Part shown: positions 18,660 through 27,251 of the stretch, one piece after another
Numbering within the stretch: position 1 is the stretch's first letter
Layout: every line of letters starts with the position of its first letter
Assembly (NCBI GenBank): GCA_033557675.1
Contig: JAWQRM010000181.1
Span: 1 to 27,251 of the forward strand
Origin: Coptodactyla brooksi
Lineage: Eukaryota > Arthropoda > Insecta > Coleoptera > Scarabaeidae
Length of the DNA: 27,251 bases
Reading direction: 5' to 3'
The notes under the pieces: generated by a model
Databases searched by the model: none
Told to the model about the DNA's origin: nothing
What the model saw: only the letters and a program-made list of their open reading frames with translations
Position numbers and translations under genes: made by a program

Positions 18660-19479
18660 AACTTATGATATTTCTTGAAAAAAGATTACGCCTAATTGCC
18701 TTGGCACAGCCGATTAGAAACAAAGTAAACCTTTCCTACCTTAATATTAAGATTTTACTGAAGCAGTAACAAAGACAACAATACCACATAACAATGGACA
18801 AATTAATGCTTGAATGAAGTTTATTCATAAAATAACAATAAAAGAAGTTAAGTCAGATAATTTTCGAATTCATCTTGTGGAACACCAGTATGTTTATCAT
18901 GCTATGATAATTCGTCCATGACAATTGCTAAATTATAAGTACTAAAATTACACATAGAGTTGGATGATTCAAGTTTAGATATCCGTTTTCTTCAAATATT
19001 TTCTTTATTCTTTGCGCAATATTTAAAATAAATGTTTTGATTGTGAAAACTTTTATCGTAAATTCTGTTACTTTTAATTGTGGGAAAAAATTACATTTTC
19101 CAGTCTTTCACTTAATAATTATCTTGCTATTCAATTACTACATTACACCTAGATTATAGTTATGGTTAATAATTTTGCAATTCTAGAGAAACATTATCAC
19201 TTATTCAATGTTTGCAGACTAAACACTTACTAGTGTATTCTATTTATTGGACCATCCGACAACAAAATTGGACAAATAATTATTACATTTTGAAACTAAA
19301 TTGGAACCAGTTTTGTCACAAACTTCGTTTCAATAAATGGAGTTCAAATTCACTGCACAAAATAATATTCAAACCTTCGCGAAATAGTGTAAGTTATAAA
19401 GAATTACATTTTTACACAATATTAAATGATGTGACAATACTAAAAGATATTAATATGGATTGTTTTTTTATCAATTAAA
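18660..19479. other. No gene seen
   Basis: AT-rich intergenic DNA. The 88-codon ORF at 19212-19478 shows no domain, signal peptide or repeat that I recognise and ends at the border of the tandem unit. I leave it unannotated. Confidence 0.4.
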
Positions 19480-19900
19480 CAGAATGTTTTTGTAATGCAT
19501 TTGTACAATACTATTTCCTTATTTTAGGTAAATAATTTTATAATCTTTAAGACATTTAATTTTGTCACCTAATATTTTGAAACAAAGACGCGTAAATTTG
19601 CTTCTGTGATTGTATAGTGATTTTATTTATATACACAACAAAAAATGTATGTACAATAGAGCAACCCACCATTTGTATGGTGGGTTGCCTAATTGCACAG
19701 ATTGAAGCGTTTATGTATGAATGTAACATGGCTAGGTTTTGTACATAAATAAATTCACTATATGAGGTTTAATACTCATAATTAAACCTTACATAATTTT
19801 GTGTTATTGTTTGCTCAATTTAATTTAAAGTAACTAGGAACATACTACAAACGCCATTTATTAAGAATATCATCAAACAGTTCATACAGTACCATTTCCC
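19480..19900. repeat. Tandem unit A, about 420 bp
   Basis: Matches the next unit (about 19885-20330) along its length. Shared anchors include ACATTTAATT, the AAAGAC word after a gapped stretch, ACATAATTTTG, TGTTATTGTTTGCTCAAT and a TTTATTA word followed by ATCAAAC. Sequence identity is moderate, so the duplication is old. It lies downstream of the POLE3 3' end. Confidence 0.7.
19613..19762. other. Long hairpin in unit A
   Basis: TATAGTGATTTTATTTATAT at 19613 pairs with the arm ending TTCACTATA at 19762 (about 22 of 26 positions). Inside sits a perfect 11-bp hairpin, GCAACCCACCA (19661-19671) with TGGTGGGTTGC (19678-19688), loop TTTGTA. It could be a palindromic MITE or, if transcribed on either strand, a structured RNA. 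Confidence 0.75.
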
Positions 19901-20008
19901 TCTGTATTACTTTTAAAATATAAATCCTTTTTGTTTACAAATACATTTAATTATATTACCCATTGTCTTGAAAGAAAGACTTGTACAAGCATCTATGGAT
20001 ATACATAG

Positions 20009-20153
20009 AGTAATTTTATTCATACACATAACAAAAGAATATGTGAACAATTATCCAACCCAGCATTTTTGTGATTGGTTGGATAACTATACAAATTGAA
20101 CCATTTTTGTATAAATGCAAGATGGCTGTGTTATGTGTATAAGTAAACTCACT
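20009..20153. other. Long hairpin in unit B
   Basis: ATACACATAACA (20022-20033) is the exact reverse complement of TGTTATGTGTAT (20129-20140), and pairing extends outward with G-U pairs to 20009 and 20153. The inner stem TATCCAACC (20052-20060) pairs perfectly with GGTTGGATA (20077-20085). The same fold is present in unit A with different bases. Confidence 0.75.
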
Positions 20154-20298
20154 GAGTAAGCTTTATTACTCTTTATATCCACCAATATATTTTCTCAATT
20201 ATAAATATTTACATAATTTTGCATGTTATTGTTTGCTCAATCTAATTTCGTATGATAATTTCTAATAGTAAACAAATAGGAATTCATTACGAATATCG

Positions 20299-20304
20299 TT
20301 TATT
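20299..20304 (-). terminator. POLE3 polyadenylation signal candidate
   Basis: AATAAA on the minus strand, 172 nt after the POLE3 stop codon; the nearest canonical signal I found. Confidence 0.5.
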
Positions 20305-20476
20305 AAAAATAGTATCAAACATACAATTTACATATAACCACAAAGATTAAAATTTCAGATTTTTGTGATATTGTTACGTAAGGAATGTTACGTAAATGTT
20401 ACTCTAAATGTGTTTCATCCACTTTTTATACTTTTCAATAGTTCCAATATATAACATTCTAACACTAAACTTTGAA

Positions 20477-23400
20477 TTATGATTGGTCGTCCTTTTCTTC
20501 ATTTAATTCCTCCTCATCTTCCATGTCTTCTTCTTCGCCTTTTCCTTTTGTGTCCTTTTTACCTTTTGAATTTTTGTATGCTAGAATCAAATTACATGAA
20601 TGAATAAATTGTAAAGATTGTTGACTGTCAGCGTTGACTTGGACATAGAGAAATATCTGTAATTGCCTACCTTGTGGAATATGCATACAATTATTTGTAC
20701 AATTATGCAATTTATCATTCAAGATGTGTACTAAATTCTATATGATAAGTTGCAAATTCTTGAGCAGTATATTTATACACGCAACAGGACTGTGCTGTGA
20801 GTGTAAATAAATGTACTGTTCAAGAATCAGGTTTAGGACAATCTTGAAAATTAACTAATTCGCAAAGTAGGTAGTTTTTCATTAGTCCAATATGTAAATA
20901 TCTTCATAGCGAAAATTATTGCACACTTGTGTTCAGCAAAGTATTATTCTCTCACATTATTATGCAAGTTTTATAAATCCTCTGATGCCATCAATTATCT
21001 AGCAACAATGACACAAGCAAAATAAAGAAGAAACAAACAGGGTTGAGTATCATATGGAAGGACACATGGCATAAAAAATCTGAACTCTGCCACTTCTTAT
21101 CAAGTACTTCGCCAAACTCAAATAGAATTGAATACAGATTACACAACAAATCATAGCAGACAGATTCATGGAACCATAGAATTCTTTGCAAAGCTTTCAG
21201 GGAGGCCCATGTTCTATACATTTTCAATTTTCACTACGGAAAAAGCAACTTCACATTGATTGTAGGTATTTTGTAAAAATCTTAGATTGTAGGTATTGGA
21301 TTGGACTTATCTCATTTTTCAAAAGTTAGAAGGAAGCGGACTCTGTGGGTGTTAAACATAGAGGATGTCGTCTATGGACCCGTTAAGATTCAGCCTTGGT
21401 TTTCACAACAAAATTGCCTTCACAACAAAATTGTATGATTTGTATGCATTCTAATTTCCAACTTGTTTAGGCGACAGTTGAAATATAACTGTTAAAAAAT
21501 CGATTGCACAAATATTTGTTTTTATGGTTCTTTTGAGCAATTAAATCATCTAATTGAAAGTATCCTTAATATCAAAACAAACATTACTCTAAAAATCGCA
21601 GTAGGTCATAAAAGCTCCAAATAATATACGTGAATTCTGAAATATTGTATCAACCTTAATTTTGATAACTTATAATTAACCCTAGATCTACCGGCCGGGT
21701 CCATTGGACCCAAAAGGATTTTTAAGAATGTTTTTTTTTTAACTTATGGTAACATTATTGTACCCGCATTCACAGACTTTTCAAGTAGAAGGTATCGCTT
21801 TATAATTTTTGCAAAAAGGAATTTTTCTGATAATATCTTTTAGTGTACAAATGTAAGTAAAGGAATAAGGTTTTATACTTAATAGTCCTTTTCTCATAAA
21901 TTTGTGGTCTTCCCCAAAGTTGAACCGCCTTTTAAGTAATTCCCCGAGTTTAGTGGAAAAAAAGAATCCAATTACTATGTAAAATTGGAGATTGTGTGGT
22001 AATTCAATACTTAAATAAGCTTGAACAATGTGTCAGTGTTTTCCGAGGCCGAGTGGTGACAAGTTCTCTCTTGGTGCAAACAAAATTTATGTGTTCGTTT
22101 GAGTGTGGTGTTCAATTTACTATTTTAACTTTACCTTACTGGAATATATCAGGTAATTGTTTGTAGGTTTGATATGTGCAATTTTTCCTACAGTTAGTTT
22201 TGCATGTTACAGAAAATGGCGCATACAAAAAAATGCAATCCTTTCACAACAGCAGATAGAGGCGATAGTAGAAGAAATCAGTGACATTGAGTATAATAGT
22301 GAAGTCTGATAGTGAAGAATACAGAAATGACAATGATGATGATAGAACTCGTTTCGAAGATAACTCTTTCACCTCAAAAAATAAACAAATTGTCTGGTAT
22401 CAAGTACCTCGTCAACTATTACCTGTATATATAAGTAACTGGTAACAATTACCTCGTCAGGGAAGACAGCCACAACACAATGTTCAGTTTCTTCTTTTTT
22501 GATTTACTTTCGAAAACATCTTCTAGAAATTATTCTAAAATGGACAAATGCTAACAACGAGGATGTAACACAACTTTGGAACAAAAATAATGGGAGGAAA
22601 ATATTTAGCGAGATAATCAGTCGAAACAGATTTCAAGGCATACTTCGTGTCCTAAAGTTTGATAATACAAGGAAAATTAGTGTACGGCAGTTGATGAACA
22701 ACTCGTAACCTTCAGATGAAGATGTCCTTTTAGACAATATATTCCATCAAAGCCTGGAAGGCATGGACTCACATTTTGGGCTATTTGTGATAGTGTAGAA
22801 AATTATGCATGGAAATTAGAAATTTATGCCGGAAAACAGTTTGGTGAAAGAGAAAGGAATCACGGTGAGAAGGTTGTGAAGCGTTTAGTTCAAGAAATTG
22901 AAAATGCTGGAAGGTGTATCACTTGCGACAACTTTTTTACTTCTTACAACCTAGGAAAGTACTTGTTATCAAAAAATCTAACAATAGTTGATACGATTAA
23001 CAAAAATAAGCCTGAATTACCAGTTTCTTTCACAGAGTCTAAATATCCTGAAGTGTATTCGGCAAGGTTTGGTTTTACGGACGACACTTTAATTATTTCA
23101 TATTGCCGAAAGAAACATAGTAAGTAAGCTTGTAACATTACTTAGTACTTTGCACAATGAGAAAGAGGTTGATGACGGTCAAAAAGAGAAACCTGAGATA
23201 ATTCTCGACTATAATAAAGCGAAAGAAGGTGTGGATAAAATAAACAAAATGACACCATATATACAGTGAAAAGGATGACACAAAGATGGACTCTTGTAGT
23301 TTTTTACAACATGCTAGATATCAGCGCCATGAAGCCATACATATTATGGAAGTTGTCGAAACCTACTGCGTGTATCGCATTGAAAAAGAGAAGGAACTTT

Positions 23401-24556
23401 CTAATCACCCTAGGAAAGGAACTAGCAGAATCAACAAGGATCCTGATAAAGTAGAAAACACCAAATCATCTACTAGTACAGAGCCTCCTAGAAAGAAGAA
23501 GAGGTGTGGTACTTGCCCACCTTCAAAAGATAGAAAAACAAGAACAATTTGTGCATGTTGCAAAAGAAATGGGTATAGTGAACATTCTGTACTTATCTGC
23601 AAAAGATGTGTCTAACCTACCTCTTAAGATTTGCAAAATTTACTATTACTATCATTTAGTATTAGCACTTCAGATTATTCTGAATGTCTTTTCTAATCTT
23701 AAGTGCAATAAATGTAAAATAAAATCAAGTTGAATCTATTCAAAAATTCTTTAACAAATGAAGAAATTATATGGGTCCAATAGACCCGCGCGGTAAATAG
23801 CGTTATGCTGATTTCCTGGTAGACTGAGGATTAAGGATGTAAAGGAAACATAGCATATGTCCTAAAGTAGCTTCATCCCCTTTAATGAAATATTTCTAGC
23901 GACGTAATGAGACAAGAATAAATTATACTGCTGTTAAAACATATAGGAGCCATATTTTACAATTACCACCTAAACTGATAGACAATTAATCAAAGCATGT
24001 ACAATTTTATTGTGAAAGTAGCATCAGTTTATGTCTGAATCGACCTTAGTAAAGTGAGAAACTGACTTTTACGTACTCCGTTTCTTTCCAGCTTTAACTA
24101 CTACATATGTCATGCCTCTCAGTCCCACACATGATTCTCCCATAAGCAATTTACATTTGAATAAATAATAGTTTCTACTATGTTTATTTAAAAATTAAGA
24201 ATCATTATGTTTAACGATTGCTCATATCGTATTCAAAACAAATTAATAGTCATAAAAGTTATACAGAAATTGTAGAACTTTTTACCTTGTAACGCATCTT
24301 TTAAATGTTCGTTAAATTCTTCAAACTCGGCCTCCTCCAACGCGTCAAAAATATCCTGAGCAGCTAATGTCTTTCGGTTCATCTTCTGTGCAGTCTGCGT
24401 ACTTAGTGAAGTAATGTAAAGGATAAACATAGAGGCTGCTTTCGCAACGGCCGCTTTTACATCTTTTCCTATCGATACACTATCCGGTAGGACTTCTTTT
24501 ATTATTCTTTGCACAGGTGCGTTAGGTAAATTCAAATCTTCCAACTTTTCGGCCAT
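20477..24556 (-). CDS. POLE3: DNA polymerase epsilon subunit 3 (histone fold)
   Basis: Exon 1 is 24556-24286 (271 nt, ends CAAG|GTAAAA) and exon 2 is 20580-20477 (104 nt, after CTAG), joining in phase 1 to give 124 aa; human POLE3 is 147 aa. The start MAEKLEDLNLPNAPVQRI matches the family N-terminus. The histone fold spans about 10-85, with the RKTLAAQDIFDALEEAEF helix, and the tail is AYKNSKGKK followed by an acidic EEEDMEDEEE run, as in the family. Known role: it dimerises with POLE4 in the leading-strand polymerase, and with CHRAC1 in the ISWI remodeller CHRAC. The 3,705-nt intron carries a piggyBac relic in the opposite orientation. Without the splice, exon 1 reads into a spurious KFYNFC tail. 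Divergent from LRRC59. Identity is firm. Confidence 0.93.
20581..21679 (-). other. POLE3 intron, part 3' of piggyBac
   Basis: No independent gene. The 78-codon minus ORF at 20991-21227 could be a repeat fragment but matches nothing I recognise. The intron's acceptor is at 20581. Confidence 0.45.
21680..23830 (+). mobile_element. piggyBac element, 2,151 bp, TTAA-flanked
   Basis: TTAA occurs on both sides (21676-21679 and 23831-23834). The left end begins CCCTAGATCTACC, close to the classic piggyBac CCCTAGA terminus; the right end, read inward, begins TCCTCAGTCTACC. A near-palindrome, GGGTCCATTGGACCC, lies 17 bp inside the left end (21697-21711). Its counterpart, GGGTCCAATAGACCC, lies 43 bp inside the right end (23773-23787), giving the left/right asymmetry usual for this superfamily. 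The transposase inside is dead. The element sits in the POLE3 intron, antisense to that gene. Confidence 0.88.
22216..23615 (+). pseudogene. piggyBac transposase, frameshifted
   Basis: Pieces in family order: an acidic N-terminus near 22260-22370, SRNRFQGILRVLKFDN (about 22618), the YIPSK block near 22740 out of frame, and WAICDS-type text near 22780. CITCDNFFTSYNLGKYLLSK (about 22917) carries the second catalytic Asp, followed by KNKPELPVSF. A third-Asp region lies near 23230 and VVFYNMLDISAM at 23300. A C-terminal cysteine-rich finger, CGTCPPSKDRKTR...CACC...CKRC, lies at 23505-23612. At least four frame changes and several stops interrupt it. No sign of domestication. Confidence 0.85.
23835..24285 (-). 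other. POLE3 intron, 5' part, nothing seen
   Basis: AT-rich intronic sequence between the POLE3 donor (24285) and the piggyBac insertion. No gene or repeat recognised. Confidence 0.5.
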
Positions 24557-25015
24557 TCTGATATTCTGATATTTTCACGTAGATTATATTACACAAAAGC
24601 GTATTTATTTAACGCATAACCTATCCGACATGCAATTGACAGTTGTTTAAACTTGGCCGATGTAGTACAGCGATAGATGACGCTTTACTTCCCGGCGATT
24701 TTAATTTTTTTGCAACTTATAAGTTATTACTTTAAAAAAGTTACTCTGGTTGTTCTTCGCAGTTGCATATCTGCTCCAAATTATCTTAAAATTTGAAGAT
24801 TAGGTGTGAAAACTATCGAAAATTATTTTTATAATTTGTCACTTATTTATGTTAGATGGCGCCATCAGTAATTTTTATGTCACGATTATGTTTAATGTTT
24901 GTGCTTGCTGTCAACGTTTGAAAGGTGTAGTGCCACGTTGATATTAAAAAATTATCTTAACGGAACTATATTTTCTAAAAACGTTTTTGTGTGTTAATTC
25001 TTTCAATTTTAAGAT
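24557..25015. promoter_or_regulatory. Bidirectional POLE3/LRRC59 promoter region
   Basis: 459 bp separate the two start codons, so both promoters and 5' UTRs lie here unless further upstream non-coding exons exist. It contains a 12-bp palindrome GATGGCGCCATC (24855-24866) whose AGATGGCGCC text resembles CTCF-type or, in half, YY1/Pho-type sites, and a CG-containing block near 24655-24700. No obvious TATA box serves either gene. Motif assignments are visual only. Confidence 0.6.
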
Positions 25016-25235
25016 ATGTCTAAAATATCTACGACAAAGATTAATTTAAAAGATAAAGTAAACGATGGAGAAATAGACCTTAGCTTGTGTGAATTACAAG
25101 ATGTTCCAGTCAGGGAAATTGTATGTTGTCGTCGATCTTACGTCGTAATAACGAATAATTTTAATTGTTTCGTAGGCTGCTGTAAGAAATGTATACAGTC
25201 TGGATTTATCCACCAATCATTTGGTAAAATTACCG
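25016..25235 (+). CDS. LRRC59: LRRC59, first two exons (partial)
   Basis: Exon 1 25016-25120 (105 nt, donor GTATGT) and exon 2 25176-25235 (60 nt, donor GTAAGT) splice in phase 0 to 55 codons. The N-terminus has NLKDKVNDGEIDLSLCELQD followed by VPVREI and then AAVRNVYSLDLSTNHLVKLP, which fits the LRRC59 start (a DKL-DGxELDLSL text before the first leucine-rich repeat). Known role: a tail-anchored ER-membrane LRR protein associated with ribosomes and with nuclear import of FGF1 in vertebrates. Later exons (remaining LRRs, charged coiled coil, transmembrane anchor; human protein 307 aa) are not in the window, so the gene runs off the right edge. Reading straight through the 55-nt intron gives a false 95-codon ORF. 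Confidence 0.88.
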
Positions 25236-25554
25236 GTAAGTTGTTATTATTCATCTATAGCATTTCTGGTTTTGTTCCATTTAAAACAAATATTTACTTG
25301 TGAATAAAGTCCTCAGTATGGTTTTAAATAGAAAATCTTGAGAACAGATACCTCTGTTATCAATATCTGAAGGTCATTTTTTTATAGGACAATACTGTAT
25401 TTTGATATTTAGATATTACATAAGTAGTTAAATTTGATCAATTTCTTGAATGTGTTGTAGATGCTTACTTAATTTTATTTAATAAATGATAAATATTCAT
25501 TATAGTAAATTTATTTTGCACCTGGTACAGTTATATGATGTGACCTATTGTGTT

Positions 25555-25785
25555 GAGGCAACTAAACTTGCAGTATGGTAATGATTAAAATAAAACACCC
25601 TAATTGCCACAATTGAGAAAATCAGAAGCAGAACAAAATTAATTTACTGTTAATAATGGATTTTAATGGTATTAGCATTGAATCCTATATTAGTAATCGA
25701 ACGAAAATTTATCACAAACGCCTATGTTGAAATCTGGTTACTTTTTAGTGACACATACAAAAATATTACAATACTACTAAACTAC
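25555..25785. repeat. Direct repeat copy 1
   Basis: Shares long blocks with 25964-26288: GTATGGTAATGATTAAA, CCACAATTGAGAAAATCAG, AACAAAATTAATTTACTGTT, and later ATCTGGTTACTTTTTAGTGA. Copy 2 carries about 90 bp of extra sequence in the middle. Confidence 0.8.
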
Positions 25786-25953
25786 GATAAACAAATTCTT
25801 AGAACAGGGATAAGCATTTGATCACGTGGGACTTGGACAATTCTGAAAGCTCAGTATATAAACAATTTAAACATATGCTTATTCAACCCAGCACTTCACA
25901 CCAATACTTTTTGTTTATTTTACAAGGCTTTCAGAAATGTCCCACGTGACTGC
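25785..25953. repeat. Spacer with inverted CACGTG repeat
   Basis: CACGTGGGAC followed by TTCTGAAAGC (25823-25850) faces its reverse complement GCTTTCAGAA...GTCCCACGTG (25927-25948). Text from 25788 (AAATTCTTAGAACAGG, CATTTGATCA, GTGGGA) recurs at 27110-27150, so this is part of a dispersed element. Confidence 0.7.
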
Positions 25954-25963
25954 AACTGTTTAG

Positions 25964-26288
25964 GCAACCAAAGTTGTAGTATGGTAATGATTAAACTAAA
26001 ACATCCTAGCTGCCACAATTGAGAAAATCAGTGGCGTAACAAAATTAATTTACTGTTAATAACAGGAAAAGAAATATTCATTATTATCAAAAGGTATTAA
26101 CATCGAGTTAATATACTCTTATACTATTAAACAACCGAAAATTGTATATTTGTTATTATCAAAGCTTTCCAAACACTTTGAAATGTTGGAATCACGAAAA
26201 AAATACTCAGGTCACAAATGCCTATGTTTCAAATGTCAAGATCTGGTTACTTTTTAGTGACACACACAAAAATATTACAATATTACTA
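25964..26288. repeat. Direct repeat copy 2
   Basis: Second copy of the repeat at 25555-25785, same orientation, about 410 bp downstream. Confidence 0.8.
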
Positions 26289-27107
26289 TCGCCAGCTCCC
26301 CTTTTTAAAATGAAGTTTTGTAGGGTGGCAATAACGGAGGCGATGTTATGCCCAGGGAAACTACCCGAGCGGCTGGGTAGTCACCCTCTGGATTTCGCGC
26401 TCATACTGCAGATAGCGCCAACTTGAAAATATTCCTGCAATATAGATAAAAAAGGAAAGCTATACTTACTGTTTGTTTAAAATGGATTTCTTGCTTAGGG
26501 TAGGGGAACTAACAACAAAAAAGAAGAATTTTAATGTTTAACTTAAAATTGTATTAATATAAATTTCTGAAGTACAACGGGGTACAAATGATTCTAATAT
26601 TCAGATAGACAAGACGGATTTTCTAGTTCTCGTAATCAAACAGTGCTGCGACAGATAATTTTACTCACCAGTTCAGATACTGGAACCTAGAGGGGGTTCT
26701 TAATAACTATGTTACATATAGGTCAATTGTCCCTATAGGAAGTCTGGTACACTTGGTGGGGGATTCAAATCAGTTGATCCCGGTATAACGCGGAGAACCA
26801 ATTACCGAACATAACTTAAACTAATCCGCAAACCCCAGACTTCGGACTGCCAAGTCTGAACTGTCGAACCGTGACTTGATTCAAATGTTCGACTGTGAAT
26901 TGTGACAGTCGATTAAAATTGGCCACCAATTAATTTGTTATAAATTTGAGTTTTACCCCGTGCGTGGGGGATCTATTTCCCACAGATTCGACACAATTTT
27001 ATTTATTCCAAGCTTCACGTCCACGTCCAACTGGTTTCATATTAATGGAACGAAAATGATTTAATAAAAGAATAGGAAATTTCTAAATACTCGTGAAACC
27101 TAAGATA

Positions 27108-27180
27108 AATAAATTCTTAGAACAGGAATCTGCATTTGATCATGTGGGATTTGGATATTTATAAAAGTCCAGTAAGAATT
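27108..27180. repeat. Third partial copy of dispersed repeat
   Basis: AAATTCTTAGAACAGG and GCATTTGATCATGTGGGA match 25790-25832. Indicates a dispersed family and not only a local duplication. Confidence 0.7.
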
Positions 27181-27251
27181 GCTTAATTCGTCGAGATACT
27201 TAATAATCTCAATGTCAAAATTGTTTTGGAACACTTTACTTTCTCTATACC

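Larger units (their letters stand above)
19901..20330. repeat. Tandem unit B, about 430 bp
   Basis: Second copy of the unit described at 19480-19900. Its right end falls close to the POLE3 polyadenylation signal (20304-20299, minus), so part of the unit may lie in or just beyond the POLE3 3' UTR. Confidence 0.7.
25236..27251 (+). other. LRRC59 intron 2 (continues past window)
   Basis: At least 2,016 nt of intron with no further LRRC59 exon visible. It holds direct and inverted repeats (listed separately) and a GC-rich patch at 26290-26420 containing the hairpin CTACCC-N8-GGGTAG. The 94-codon ORF at 26142-26426 crosses repeats and is not credible as a gene. Confidence 0.6.

Noticed and set aside
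19212..19478. 88-codon plus ORF MQTKHLLVYSI...
   Set aside because: No domain or signal; composition fits AT-rich non-coding DNA.
20991..21227. 78-codon minus ORF in the POLE3 intron
   Set aside because: Resembles no family I recognise, lies within an intron on the transcribed strand, and has no splice or start support.
22876..23615. Domesticated piggyBac gene
   Set aside because: Multiple frameshifts and stops split the catalytic region, and the terminal repeats and TTAA sites are still in place.
1..27251. CRISPR array, bacterial operon or viral genome
   Set aside because: No regularly spaced repeats of CRISPR type, no ribosome-binding sites or operons, and conserved animal genes with spliceosomal introns throughout.

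Overview
This is a stretch of animal nuclear DNA, almost certainly insect. It is AT-rich, has short GT-AG introns of 51-66 nt inside conserved eukaryotic genes, and carries relics of Tigger/pogo, PIF-Harbinger, piggyBac and non-LTR elements. I cannot name the species. Three conserved genes are readable once exons are spliced by eye: LRSAM1 (+, ten exons, 7586-16512, complete, 683 aa), POLE3 (-, two exons, 24556-20477, complete, 124 aa) and the first two exons of LRRC59 (+, from 25016, continuing beyond the right edge). POLE3 and LRRC59 are divergent, with 459 bp between their start codons.

Layout. 1-7190 is a transposon graveyard: a decayed integrase-like (KRBA2-type) ORF with a hammerhead-ribozyme-like fold just upstream of it (857-901, minus), a foldback repeat (1152-1317), a decayed Tigger element (about 2154-4681), a tRNA-like fragment, a second Tigger relic (5592-6420) and a Harbinger relic (about 6512-7170). 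7586-16512 is LRSAM1; its fourth intron (5,964 nt) holds an LRR-like relic, a DNA transposon with inverted ends, a non-LTR retrotransposon nested in that transposon, and a Harbinger scrap. 16513-19480 is intergenic and includes a second, diverged copy of the hammerhead-like element (18601-18645). 19480-20330 is a tandem duplication whose units each contain a roughly 150-nt hairpin with paired changes between copies. 20477-24556 is POLE3, whose 3,705-nt intron contains a 2,151-bp piggyBac relic bounded by TTAA on both sides. 24557-25015 is a probable bidirectional promoter. 25016-27251 is the start of LRRC59 and its repeat-filled second intron.

The cellular genes do not form one pathway: LRSAM1 is a RING E3 ligase acting on Tsg101/ESCRT, POLE3 is a histone-fold subunit of DNA polymerase epsilon and CHRAC, and LRRC59 is an ER-membrane LRR protein. 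The most novel candidate is the pairing of a hammerhead-type fold with an integrase-like ORF, seen twice. The copies keep stem I pairing through two double substitutions, and the second copy has lost the catalytic core. The next best is the duplicated hairpin downstream of POLE3. All calls come from reading the sequence; no database search was run.
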